In this document: positions 34,394 to 42,578 of the stretch, one piece after another | Numbering within the stretch: the first letter of the stretch is position 1 | Layout of the letters: each line of letters opens with the position of its first letter | DNA from: Streptosporangium sp. NBC_01755 | Lineage (GTDB): Bacteria > Actinomycetota > Actinomycetes > Streptosporangiales > Streptosporangiaceae | Direction of reading: 5' to 3' | Assembly: GCF_035917995.1 (NCBI RefSeq) | Contig: NZ_CP109131.1 | Location: forward strand, 5,952,001 to 6,016,000 | Length of the DNA: 64,000 bases | Notes under the pieces: model-generated | Database searches by the model: none | The model's input: only the letters and a program-made list of their open reading frames with translations | Told to the model about the DNA's origin: nothing | Translations under genes and position numbers: made by a program

Positions 34394-35470
34394 TTGACAG
34401 ATCTCCCCCGCTCCTCCGGCGCTCCCGGTGGCGGCACGGACGGGCAGGCGGCCCGGCTCAGCCCGGCGGTGACGGTCCTGGCCCTGGCTCTGCTCCTGGC
34501 GAGCATGCTCGCCGGGCTGCTGGTCGGCGCCGCGGACATCGCGCCGACCAGCGTGCTGCTCCAGCTGCTCGACTGGCTGCCGTTCGTCTCGGCGGACTCG
34601 GGGCTGGCCCCGGTCGAGTCGAGCCTCCTGGTCGAGCTTCGGCTGCCCAGGGTCCTGCTCGCTGCGATCGTCGGCGGCCTGCTGGCCGTCGCCGGAGCCG
34701 GCTACCAGGGTGTCTTCCGCAACCCGCTGGCCGACCCCTACCTGCTGGGAGCGGCGGCGGGCGCCGGTCTGACGACCACCGCGGCGATCGTCTTCACCAG
34801 GGGCGACGGCGAGGCGATCGGCATCCCCGCCGCCGCCTTCGCCGGCGCCGTCGGCGGCGTCCTGCTCGCCTACGCGCTGGGCAGCGCGGCGGGCCGGGGC
34901 GGCGGCACCGCCACGCTGGTACTCGCGGGCGTGGCGGTCACGTCCTTCCTCACCGCCATCCAGACGTTCCTGCAGCAGCTCAGGGTGGAGGAGCTGCAGC
35001 GCATCTACTCCTGGATCCTTGGCAACGTCGGCGGCGGCTGGAGCCAGGTGGCGCTGGTGGCCCCGTACGCGGCCGTCTCGGTGCTGGTCATGCTGCTGCA
35101 CGGCAGGCTGCTCGATGTGCTCTCGGTCGGCGACGACGAGGCGGTCACCCTCGGCCTGAACGCCGCCCGGGTCCGCCTCGTCGTGCTGTTCGCCGCCTCC
35201 CTGGCCACCGCGGCGGCCGTCGCGGTCAGCGGGCTGATCGGCTTCGTCGGCATCGTCGTGCCGCACGTGGTCCGCCGCCTGGCCGGGGCGTCGTACCGGA
35301 TTGTGCTGCCGATCTCGCTGATCGGCGGGGCCGCCTTCCTGGTCCTCGCCGACCTGATCGCCAGGACCGTGCTCGCCCCGGCCGAACTGCCCATCGGGGT
35401 GGTGACCGCCTTCTTCGGCGCGCCGTTCTTCGTCGCCGTACTGCGGATGACCCGCCGGGTGGAGACGTGA
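34394..35470 (+). CDS. btuC: Corrinoid ABC transporter permease BtuC (FecCD family)
   Basis: This 358-residue permease has about ten hydrophobic segments of the FecCD family. Typical blocks are LRLPRVLLAAIVGGLLAVAG, FRNPLADPYLLGAAAGAGL, and GLIGFVGIVVPHVVRRLAG. The TTG at 34394 follows the TAG of btuF with no gap and is the likely start, since the first membrane helix begins about 25 residues later. It forms the membrane channel with btuD. Confidence 0.9.
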   Translation: MTDLPRSSGAPGGGTDGQAARLSPAVTVLALALLLASMLAGLLVGAADIAPTSVLLQLLDWLPFVSADSGLAPVESSLLVELRLPRVLLAAIVGGLLAVAGAGYQGVFRNPLADPYLLGAAAGAGLTTTAAIVFTRGDGEAIGIPAAAFAGAVGGVLLAYALGSAAGRGGGTATLVLAGVAVTSFLTAIQTFLQQLRVEELQRIYSWILGNVGGGWSQVALVAPYAAVSVLVMLLHGRLLDVLSVGDDEAVTLGLNAARVRLVVLFAASLATAAAVAVSGLIGFVGIVVPHVVRRLAGASYRIVLPISLIGGAAFLVLADLIARTVLAPAELPIGVVTAFFGAPFFVAVLRMTRRVET

Positions 35471-35492
35471 CCGTGGTACGAGGGGAGACGCG

Positions 35493-36266
35493 GTGAGCCG
35501 CCTCGCGGTGAGTGACCTGTCGGTGTTGCTGGACCGGCGGACCATCCTGTCCGGCGTCGGGCTCGACGTCCAAGGCGGCGGCTGGCTGGCCGTCATCGGT
35601 GCCAACGGCGCGGGCAAGTCCACGCTGCTGCGAGCCCTGGCAGGAGTGCTGCCCTGCGAGGGCGAGGTGCTCGTCGACGACGCGCCGATCAGACGGCTGC
35701 GGCACAGGGACCGGGCCAGGCTGCTGGCCTACGCTCCGCAGTCCCCGGCGCTGCCGGTCGACATGACGGTGTTCGACTACGCCCTGCTCGGACGCACCCC
35801 GTACATCCCCTATCTGGGCCGCGAGGGCCGTCGCGATCGCGAGGTGACCGCGTCGGTGCTGGAACGTCTGGACCTGTCGTCCCTCGCCACCCGGCGGCTC
35901 GGTCATCTGTCCGGAGGCGAGCGCCAGCGCGTGGTGCTCGCCAGGGCGCTGGCCCAGCAGGCCCCGGTGCTTCTGCTCGACGAGCCCACCACCGCCCTCG
36001 ACCTGGGACACCAGCAGCAGGTGCTGGAGCTCGTGGACCGGCTCCGGCTGGCCGACGGGCTGACCGTCGTCACGACATTGCATGATTTGAGCCTCGCCGG
36101 CCAGTACGCTGACTCGATGATGTTGCTCTCCGACGGCCGGGTGGCCGCCTCCGGCACCCCGGCCGAGGTGCTGACCGGGGAGCTGATCGGCGAGCACTTC
36201 GAGGCCCGCGTCCGCGTCGTCACCGGCCCCGGCGGCAGGCCCGAGGTTCACCTGGAGCGTTCTTGA
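35493..36266 (+). CDS. btuD: Corrinoid ABC transporter ATP-binding protein BtuD
   Basis: This 257-residue ATPase has Walker A GANGAGKST (about 36-44), Q-loop YAPQSPAL, signature LSGGERQRVVLARALAQ, Walker B LLLDEPTTALD and switch His in TLHDLSLAG. It powers the BtuC/BtuF importer. The GTG start at 35493 follows a GGGAG and lies 22 bp after btuC. Its last codons (beginning CCCGAGGTTCACC) are repeated imperfectly downstream into the start of cbiZ. Confidence 0.92.
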   Translation: MSRLAVSDLSVLLDRRTILSGVGLDVQGGGWLAVIGANGAGKSTLLRALAGVLPCEGEVLVDDAPIRRLRHRDRARLLAYAPQSPALPVDMTVFDYALLGRTPYIPYLGREGRRDREVTASVLERLDLSSLATRRLGHLSGGERQRVVLARALAQQAPVLLLDEPTTALDLGHQQQVLELVDRLRLADGLTVVTTLHDLSLAGQYADSMMLLSDGRVAASGTPAEVLTGELIGEHFEARVRVVTGPGGRPEVHLERS

Positions 36267-36380
36267 CCGGGTCCGAGGTTCGTCTGAACGTTCCTGATCA
36301 GGTGCAAGGCCCGTCCGGAGGGTGTGTGAGCGGGTCCGAGGTTCAAGCGGACGCATTCGATCGGGGCCGAGGTTCGCACG
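36239..36380. repeat. Degenerate repeats derived from the btuD 3' end
   Basis: The block C-CGAGGTTC occurs at about 36241, 36273, 36337 and 36368; the first is the end of btuD itself. The second copy also keeps the following CTG and GTTCCTGA spacing of the btuD tail. The repeats underlie the first 35 or so codons of the cbiZ reading frame. Confidence 0.6.
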
Positions 36381-37036
36381 GAGCCTCCCCGAGGCTGAGT
36401 CACCGCGAGGAGGACGGGGCCCGGCTGGCCTCGCTGCTGTGGGAGTTCGGCCCCGGGTGGCGGGCGATCTCCTCGGCCATGGTCGGCGGCGGCATCGGCC
36501 CGGCCGCCTGGGCGCTCAACGCGCAGGTGGTCGGCGGATACTCGCGGATGGATCCGGTGGAGCACCTGCTGGAGCTCGCCCCGCCGGGACCCGGCGTCGG
36601 CATGCTCACCGCCGCGTCCGTCGACCACTTCACCTGGGCCGACGACGGGGGAGTGGAGGCCATGGCGACCGTCGGCCTGCGCGTCCCCACCTGGGCGGCT
36701 GCTCCCGAAGGCGTCCCAGACCCCGAACTGGCCCCCGTGTACCTGCCGGGAACGATCAACATCATCGTCGCCGTGCCGGTCGCGATGAGTGACGCCGCAC
36801 TGGTCAACGCGGTCATGACGGTGACCGAGGCCAAGACCCAGGCCCTGCTGGAGGCCGGTTTCCCCTGCACGGGAACCGCCTCCGACGCCGTCTGCGTGGC
36901 GGCCCCCGAGCACGGCCCGGAAGAACTCTTCGGCGGCCCCCGCTCCATCTGGGGCGCCCGCATCGCCCGCGCCGTCCACACCGCCGTCCACCGGGGCGCC
37001 CACCAGTGGGCAAAACGTGACGTGTTGACTACCTGA
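36263..37036 (+). CDS. cbiZ: Adenosylcobinamide amidohydrolase CbiZ
   Basis: CbiZ cleaves the aminopropanol side chain of adenosylcobinamide or pseudo-B12 to give adenosylcobyric acid, allowing salvage of imported corrinoids. The domain (about residues 50-255) has the family blocks ISSAMVGGGIG, GMLTAASVDHFTWADDGGVEA, GTINIIVAVPVAMSDAALVN and the characteristic TGTASDAVCVAAP. It is the last gene of the riboswitch-controlled btu operon. The frame can start at TTG 36263, in the stop of btuD, but GTG 36326 after GGAGGG is more plausible because the first 35 codons are made of repeats of the btuD tail. Confidence 0.88.
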   Translation: MTGSEVRLNVPDQVQGPSGGCVSGSEVQADAFDRGRGSHGASPRLSHREEDGARLASLLWEFGPGWRAISSAMVGGGIGPAAWALNAQVVGGYSRMDPVEHLLELAPPGPGVGMLTAASVDHFTWADDGGVEAMATVGLRVPTWAAAPEGVPDPELAPVYLPGTINIIVAVPVAMSDAALVNAVMTVTEAKTQALLEAGFPCTGTASDAVCVAAPEHGPEELFGGPRSIWGARIARAVHTAVHRGAHQWAKRDVLTT

Positions 37037-37104
37037 AGTAAGGGAATCGCGAGAAGTAGCATGTGGGCGAGGGCCAGACTCCCGATACTGAGCAGGTGAC
37101 CGCG

Positions 37105-37689
37105 ATGGCAACAACGGAGCCGACGACCAGGCGGACGGTTCTCCAAGGAGAGCCGCCGTTCACTGTCGACGACCTGCTCAAGTTTCCCGACGACGGGAAC
37201 CGCTACGAGCTCTTCAATGGGAGCCTGCTGGTGAGTCCCTCTCCTATCCCCCTGCATCAGCGTGCGATCGCTCGCCTTCTCGTAATTCTCGAAGGCGTCG
37301 CACCACCTGAGTTCGAACCACTACCGGATGTCAACCTCCGGGCGAGCGACCGCGACTTCTTCATCCCCGACCTCGTCGTGGTGCCGACGAAGACCGTCGA
37401 CGAGACGCAGCTGATGTTCGCGCCGCGCGACATCCTCCTCGCCGTCGAGATGGTCAGCCCGAGCACCCAGGCGCGGGACCGCCACCTCAAGAGGGCCGCC
37501 TACGCGGCCGCGGGCATTCCCGTCTACTGGCGGATCGAGCTGTCCGATGGTCCGTCCGTTCACGTCCACGAACTCGCCGGTGACGAGTACAAACCCGCCG
37601 AGAGGCACGACGCGGGAGAGGTCGCGACCCTCTTCGCCCCCTTTGAGGTTTCCTTCGATCCCGCCGTGCTGCTGCAGCCTCGGGGCTGA
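37105..37689 (+). CDS. Uma2 family (DUF820) putative endonuclease
   Basis: This protein of about 194 residues belongs to the Uma2/DUF820 family with a PD-(D/E)xK fold. The family blocks are FPDDGNRYELFNGSLLVSPSP at the N-terminus, catalytic Asp in FFIPDLVVVP and the strand AVEMVSPST with the acidic residue, followed by DRHLKRAAYAAAGIPVYW. Its biological role is unknown; such genes are numerous in actinomycetes. ATG 37105 is taken as the start; GTG 37063 would add 14 poorly conserved residues. Confidence 0.85.
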   Translation: MATTEPTTRRTVLQGEPPFTVDDLLKFPDDGNRYELFNGSLLVSPSPIPLHQRAIARLLVILEGVAPPEFEPLPDVNLRASDRDFFIPDLVVVPTKTVDETQLMFAPRDILLAVEMVSPSTQARDRHLKRAAYAAAGIPVYWRIELSDGPSVHVHELAGDEYKPAERHDAGEVATLFAPFEVSFDPAVLLQPRG

Positions 37690-37704
37690 GCGAGGCAAGC
37701 CCTC

Positions 37705-37754
37705 CGCGGGTCCGGACGGCCCCCCTTCACCGGGGACGCCCGTCCGGACCCGCG
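37705..37754. terminator. 15-bp hairpin terminator
   Basis: CGCGGGTCCGGACGG (37705-37719) pairs perfectly with 37740-37754, with a 20-nt loop, 15 bp after the Uma2 stop. TATTTC follows the stem. The size and position fit a terminator. Confidence 0.65.
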
Positions 37755-38266
37755 TATTTCAGCTCTCCGTACGCAGGGCCGTGCCGTCGTCCCCGAGGGT
37801 GACGCCGTAGTCGGTGAGGGCGCCGTGGGGGGTATCCGGCGCCGGGTCTCCTCGCGTTTTCGAACTCGCGGGCCGTCCGTCCGGGTACGAGAGAAGCCTC
37901 CACTGACACATGAGAAGCAATGGCGGCTTTATCCCTTTTATTCCACTTTAGAGTGAATTATCAAAATATGGGGCTGTCATCCCATTGGATTCGCCGTGGC
38001 CACGGACCGCTGGGCGGGATGAGTGGGCTGGTCCCCGCGCGATATACATTGTCGCGCCGAGGCCCGGCCGGGATTAGACTTCGCATAACTGTCCGCAGCG
38101 GGGGTGGGCATGGCGAAAGGCGTGAACGGTGCCCGAATGGTGATGGCGGAGATACCCGTCTCGTGACCATGTGCAGGTAACGGTGGAAAGAAAAGTCAAG
38201 CCCCAAGGCTTGAGCGGTTCACTTATTCACTCTGGTTTGCGACCCTTGTCCTATCTCCTGTAGGGA
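37755..38266. other. Intergenic region before the pseudo-protease gene
   Basis: Bases 37910-37985 are strikingly AT-rich for this genome (for example TTATCCCTTTTATTCC), which fits a promoter or a recently acquired segment. Short open frames (for example 37920-38180) lack protein-like composition. I see no supported gene. Confidence 0.45.
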
Positions 38267-38272
38267 GTGGCG

Positions 38273-39829
38273 ATGCGGCGGTTCGGTTCGGCGCTGGCAG
38301 TGTTCGGAGGCCTCCTGTTGGCGGTCGCCGGGGTGGCACCTGCCCTGGCTCACGAGCACCCCAGCGGGATCACCGACCTGGTGACCCCCGCGGTGGTCAG
38401 GATCGAGGCCACGGCACGCATCGACATCACGCTCCTGGACCACCTCGGCGAACTGATCCACGTGGAGCGTTCCTACGAGGTGCCGATCGGCAGCGGCACC
38501 GGAACCGTGATCAACCCCGACGGGGGCATGGTCACCCTCACCCAGGTGATCAAGAGCGACCGCGACGTCCGGATCTACGCCGCCAACAAGATCTTCGCCG
38601 AGCACCACAAGGTCAAGATCCCCGTGGACTTCGAGCGGCACAAGCTCAAGGACGACCGGCTCAACCATCACCTGCAGGAGTGCTACCCGCCCAAGCGGCC
38701 CACCGCCACCTGCATCGTGGACGTCACCCCGGAGATCAAGGTCTTCCCCAACATCTCCCCCGCCGACAAGGAGGGGTTCAGGGCCGAGATCGTCCGCCTC
38801 GGTGACAAGCCCGACAGCCCGGCGGTGCTGAGGCCCGTCGGCCGCGCCGACGGGAGCGCGGGCCTGCCCACCGCCCCGCTCGCCGCCGAGGTACCCGCCA
38901 AGGACGGCTCGCCGGTGGCGGTCGCCGGATTCACCGGGCGGCCCGCCGCGAACCTGCCGGAGACCGTCGACATCGCCCACCTGCGGGCGGGCGGCGCCGG
39001 TGAGGGTGGCAGGCAGTTCAAGGACCCGGAGAAAAAGGTCAACGAGCCGGAGAAGCTGGGCGCCCTTGTCGACAGGGGGCTGCTCGGCGGCCCGGTGATC
39101 GAGGACAAGAAGGGCGAGGTCGTCGGCCTGCTGCTCGGTGGAGGCAAGGACGCCCGGATGATCGGCATCCGCGAGGTCGCCAAGGCCCTGGCCGAGGCGG
39201 ACGTCGCGCCCGCCCGCGGCACGATCGACGCCGCCTTCGAGCAGGCGCTGACCCGCTTCCACACCCACTACTACGGTGACGCCGTCCCCGCCTTCCAGCG
39301 GGTGCTGGACCTCTACCCCGGCCACACCGTGGCCGCCGCGCACCTGAAGACGTCCCAGGCCAAGCGCGGCACCGCCGAGGACAAGGGCGCCAAGACGGCG
39401 GCCGCCTCCACGGACACGCCCGGGGGCGTACCCCTGTGGCCGTTCCTCGTCGCCGGCGGCCTGCTGGTGCTGGTCGTGCTGGCCGCCGCGGTCCTGCTCT
39501 GGCGCCGTAGACTCTCCGGCCCCGAACCGGAGCCGGGCCCGGTCGCCGAGACCCTGCCCCCCACCCTGAGACCACCGCCCATGCAGGCGCGATCGGTCTT
39601 CGAGGAGCAGGCCGACTCCACGATCGTGGTCGGCCGCTCCTTCCCGGCGCTGCCCAAGGTCTCCTCGACCTCGCCCGGCCAGCCGGTGCTGGTGGCGCGC
39701 GGTCCCGGTACGAAACCGGATTCCACCGTCGGCGAGGCCGCGATGCAGAAGTACTGCACGGGCTGCGGGATGCGGCTGGGCCCCGCCCACAGCTTCTGCG
39801 GCTACTGCGGCCAGCCGACCAAGACGTGA
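38273..39829 (+). CDS. Membrane-anchored trypsin-like pseudo-protease with zinc ribbon
   Basis: This protein of about 518 residues starts with a signal peptide (LAVFGGLLLAVAGVAPALA), then a trypsin/DegP-like domain beginning GITDLVTPAVVRIEAT. The catalytic serine region is RGLLGGPVIEDKKGEVVG: in active enzymes this reads G-S-GGP, so Ser is replaced by Leu (about residue 272). A TPR-like segment (FEQALTRFHTHYYGDAVPAFQ) precedes one membrane helix (about 385-407, FLVAGGLLVLVVLAAAVLL) and a cytoplasmic tail ending in a zinc ribbon, CTGCG then CGYCGQ. It overlaps the Ser/Thr kinase gene by one base (TGATG), so the two probably work together, perhaps as an extracellular sensor with a kinase. Confidence 0.75.
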   Translation: MRRFGSALAVFGGLLLAVAGVAPALAHEHPSGITDLVTPAVVRIEATARIDITLLDHLGELIHVERSYEVPIGSGTGTVINPDGGMVTLTQVIKSDRDVRIYAANKIFAEHHKVKIPVDFERHKLKDDRLNHHLQECYPPKRPTATCIVDVTPEIKVFPNISPADKEGFRAEIVRLGDKPDSPAVLRPVGRADGSAGLPTAPLAAEVPAKDGSPVAVAGFTGRPAANLPETVDIAHLRAGGAGEGGRQFKDPEKKVNEPEKLGALVDRGLLGGPVIEDKKGEVVGLLLGGGKDARMIGIREVAKALAEADVAPARGTIDAAFEQALTRFHTHYYGDAVPAFQRVLDLYPGHTVAAAHLKTSQAKRGTAEDKGAKTAAASTDTPGGVPLWPFLVAGGLLVLVVLAAAVLLWRRRLSGPEPEPGPVAETLPPTLRPPPMQARSVFEEQADSTIVVGRSFPALPKVSSTSPGQPVLVARGPGTKPDSTVGEAAMQKYCTGCGMRLGPAHSFCGYCGQPTKT

Positions 39830-41376
39830 TGTCCGTGAACGACAGGGCGCTGATCGGCCGGGAGGTGGCCGGCTACCAGATCGAGGACATCATCGGCAAG
39901 GGTGGCATGGCCGTGGTCTACCTCGCGCTCGACCCCAGGCTCAACCGCCGGGTGGCACTGAAGATCCTCAACCCGCTCCTCGGTGAGGACGACCGGTTCC
40001 GCCAGCGCTTCGTGCTGGAGTCGCGCACCGTCGCGAGCATCGACCATCCCAACATCATCCCGATCTACGAGGCCGACACCGCCGACGACGGCACCCTCTA
40101 CATCGCGATGCGCTACGTCAACGGCCCCGACCTGCGCAAGCTCTTCTACGACCGGGGCCCTATGCCGGTCAGCCAGGTCAACCGCATCTTCGCCCAGGTG
40201 GCCGCCGCGCTCGACACCGCGCACGCCCACGACCTGGTCCACCGCGACGTCAAGCCGGCCAACATCCTGATCGCCGCCCACACCGAGGGCGACCACGCCT
40301 ACCTCACCGACTTCGGCATCACCAAGCACCGCACCTCGATCTCCGGGCTGACCCAGACCAACCAGTTCATCGGCACCCCCCGCTACATGTCGCCCGAGCA
40401 GATCAACAAGGAGCACATCGACGGCCGCTGCGACCAGTACGGTCTGGCCTGCGTGGTCTACGAGGCACTGGCCGGGAGGCTGCCCTTCCAGCGCGACAAC
40501 GAGATCGCCCTGCTCTGGGCGCACCTCGCCGAGACCCCCACCCCACTCACCACGCTCCGCCCCGAGCTGCCGCTCGAGGTCGACGGCGTCATGACGCGGG
40601 CCCTGGCCAAGTCGCCCGAGCAGCGCTACGAGACCTGCGGCCGGTTCGTCGCCGCGCTGCGTGACGCGATCAGTGGTGCCGACCGGTCGTACCAGCTCAC
40701 CGAGGCTCCCCCCGCCGCACCGACGGTGCCCACGAGGCGGCGAGAGCCGAGCAGGTCCGGATCAGGTGGGAAGGGCATCCTCATCGGCGCGGCCGTGGCG
40801 ATCACGGCGATCGTCGCGCTGGTGGCGATGCTCGCGATGTTCCTGCGCGGTGGCGACACCTGGGTGGCGTCCAAGGGTTCGGCCGCGGTGCCGGTCGCCT
40901 TCCAGTATCCCGGCGCCTGGACCCTGCAACCGCACGCCGACGTGTTCGTGGTGGTCTCGCCGAGAGTGGAGCAGTTCCGGGCGCTGTTCGCCACGCCCGT
41001 CACCGCCGACTGGGCGACCGTGAACGAGATCATCAAGGACGATCCCCAGGACGCCGTCGGCCTTTACGCGCAGACGCTCGACACGCTCGACCCGCGCAGC
41101 GGCGCCAAGCAGCTGCAGGAGACCATGCAGTCCTCGCTTCCCGGCACGGTCAGCGTCTTCTCCCAGGTCGTCCAGGTAAGCGTGGGCGGGCAGTCGGCCG
41201 TACGGCTGCAGGGGACGATCGCCGATCCGCAGCGCGGCGGCCAGCTCGAATTCACCGGCTGGGTCGTCGAGCGGCCGAGTGAGCCGGCCCTCATCATCTA
41301 TTTCTGCGCGCCCGGCAGGTGCGACGACGCGACCGCCAATCGATTCGTGCGGAGCGTCTCATTCCCGGTGTTCTGA
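39829..41376 (+). CDS. Membrane Ser/Thr protein kinase (PknB-like)
   Basis: The 515-residue protein has an N-terminal Hanks-type kinase (about 8-265) with the glycine loop IGKGGMAVVY, Lys in RRVALKIL, catalytic VHRDVKPANIL (about 137-147), DFG in YLTDFGITK and MSPEQ in the activation segment. One membrane helix follows (about 317-339, ILIGAAVAITAIVALVAMLA). The outer domain of about 175 residues is beta-rich and has two Cys near the end (FCAPGRCDD); it is not a PASTA array. Start ATG 39829 overlaps the stop of the pseudo-protease gene. Confidence 0.92.
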   Translation: MSVNDRALIGREVAGYQIEDIIGKGGMAVVYLALDPRLNRRVALKILNPLLGEDDRFRQRFVLESRTVASIDHPNIIPIYEADTADDGTLYIAMRYVNGPDLRKLFYDRGPMPVSQVNRIFAQVAAALDTAHAHDLVHRDVKPANILIAAHTEGDHAYLTDFGITKHRTSISGLTQTNQFIGTPRYMSPEQINKEHIDGRCDQYGLACVVYEALAGRLPFQRDNEIALLWAHLAETPTPLTTLRPELPLEVDGVMTRALAKSPEQRYETCGRFVAALRDAISGADRSYQLTEAPPAAPTVPTRRREPSRSGSGGKGILIGAAVAITAIVALVAMLAMFLRGGDTWVASKGSAAVPVAFQYPGAWTLQPHADVFVVVSPRVEQFRALFATPVTADWATVNEIIKDDPQDAVGLYAQTLDTLDPRSGAKQLQETMQSSLPGTVSVFSQVVQVSVGGQSAVRLQGTIADPQRGGQLEFTGWVVERPSEPALIIYFCAPGRCDDATANRFVRSVSFPVF

Positions 41377-41463
41377 TCCGTTGACTTGTGGTCCACTTGC
41401 GATCGGCTTGTTCGGGCGTTTTGTCCTATGGGCAAGACGGTCACCAAGCTTTAGTCTCCCCGC

Positions 41464-41919
41464 ATGGTGGTTCTCTTCTCCCCCCTTCGGAGCCTGCGTG
41501 CGGTGCCGAAGTCCGGCCTGCTGATCGGTGCCGCGATCATCGCCCTCGGCACGCTGGAGGCGTTCACCGTCGCCACCGAGTACGGCGCGACCGAGACGCC
41601 CGAGCTGTGGTGGGGCGGCCAGGCGCTCGTCATCGGCCTCGCCCTGCACGCCTATGCCACTCGCGCACGCCACCTGGCCGAGCACGAGCGTCTGGAACGT
41701 GACAGGAAACGCGAGGCCGCCGAGGCCGTCGAGGTCGCCGTGAGGGAAGGAGCCCGCATCGCTCGCGAGCCGCGCGATGTGGTCGCCCACGACTTCCGGC
41801 CCACGCGTCCCTGCCGATCTCGCCGGAGGTACCGGCCGGTGAGCCGATCGCATGAGCCGGTTGACGGACGGAACCATGAACGAGGCGCCGAGCCGCCTGG
41901 CAAGAAGGAGAAGAAGTGA
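41464..41919 (+). pseudogene. Histidine kinase remnant (sensor start and mutated H-box)
   Basis: The frame opens with two hydrophobic segments (LLIGAAIIALGTLEAFTVA and ALVIGLALHAYA), a coiled linker, and a HisKA_3-like box reading ARIAREPRDVVAHD. In active NarL-type kinases this block is ARELHDVVAH, so the phospho-accepting His is now Arg and the Leu is Pro. After it the frame degenerates and no HATPase domain follows. It ends in the GTGA overlap with an intact NarL-type response regulator. I infer a deleted kinase gene whose partner regulator survived. Confidence 0.7.
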
Positions 41920-42578
41920 GCATCCGCATCGTGATCGCCGACGACCAGGCGATGGTCCGCGCCGGGCTGAAGCTCGTCGTGGAGAGTGAACCAGGCATGG
42001 AGGTGGTCGGTGAGGCCCCCGACGGGGTCGAGGCCATCGCCGTGGTCCGCCGCACCAAACCCGACATCGTGCTGATGGACATCTCGATGCCCCGCATGGA
42101 CGGCCTCACCGCCGCCAGGAAGCTCATGGACCAGCCGGAACCGCCGAAGATCGTCATGCTGACCACCTTCGACACCGACGAGAACCTCTACGCCGCGCTC
42201 CGCACCGGGACCAGCGGGTTCCTGCTCAAGGTCTCGCCACCGGAGCAGCTGGTGGACGCCATCCGCGTCGTCATCGCCGGGGACGCCCTGCTCGACCCGG
42301 CCGTCACCACCCGCGTCATCGCCTCCTTCGCGGGCCGTCATGATCCCGCGCCCCCGCCGCAGCTGGCCGACCTCACCCCGCGCGAGCTGGAGGTACTGCG
42401 CTCCCTGGCCCGCGGCCTGACCAACGCCGAGATCGCGGGAAAGCTCTTCGTCGGTGAGGCCACGGTCAAGACCCATGTGGCGCGGGTGCTGATGAAGCTC
42501 CATCTGCGGGACCGCGCTCAGGCGGTGGTGTTCGCGTACGAGTCGGGCGTGGTGCGGCCGGGGGCGGCGGTCGGGTAG
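41916..42578 (+). CDS. NarL/LuxR-family response regulator
   Basis: This 220-residue regulator has a receiver domain (about 3-120) with acidic pair ADDQ, phospho-acceptor Asp in DIVLMDISMPRMDG and the conserved Lys in GFLLKVSP, followed by a LuxR-type helix-turn-helix (about 148-205, LTPRELEVLRSLARGLTNAE, then ATVKTHVARVLMKL). The GTG start shares bases with the stop of the kinase remnant. Its own kinase appears lost, so it may be driven by another kinase or act without phosphorylation. The last 61 bp overlap the 3' end of the convergent membrane-protein gene. Confidence 0.92.
   Translation: MSIRIVIADDQAMVRAGLKLVVESEPGMEVVGEAPDGVEAIAVVRRTKPDIVLMDISMPRMDGLTAARKLMDQPEPPKIVMLTTFDTDENLYAALRTGTSGFLLKVSPPEQLVDAIRVVIAGDALLDPAVTTRVIASFAGRHDPAPPPQLADLTPRELEVLRSLARGLTNAEIAGKLFVGEATVKTHVARVLMKLHLRDRAQAVVFAYESGVVRPGAAVG

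Noticed and set aside
33689..35623. 644-codon minus-strand frame over btuF and btuC
   Set aside because: It is antisense to genes with clear lipobox and FecCD motifs, and its translation is Asp/Arg/Gly/Gln-rich noise.
38219..39790. 523-codon minus-strand frame over the pseudo-protease gene
   Set aside because: The plus-strand product has a signal peptide, membrane helix and zinc ribbon, whereas this one has no such features.
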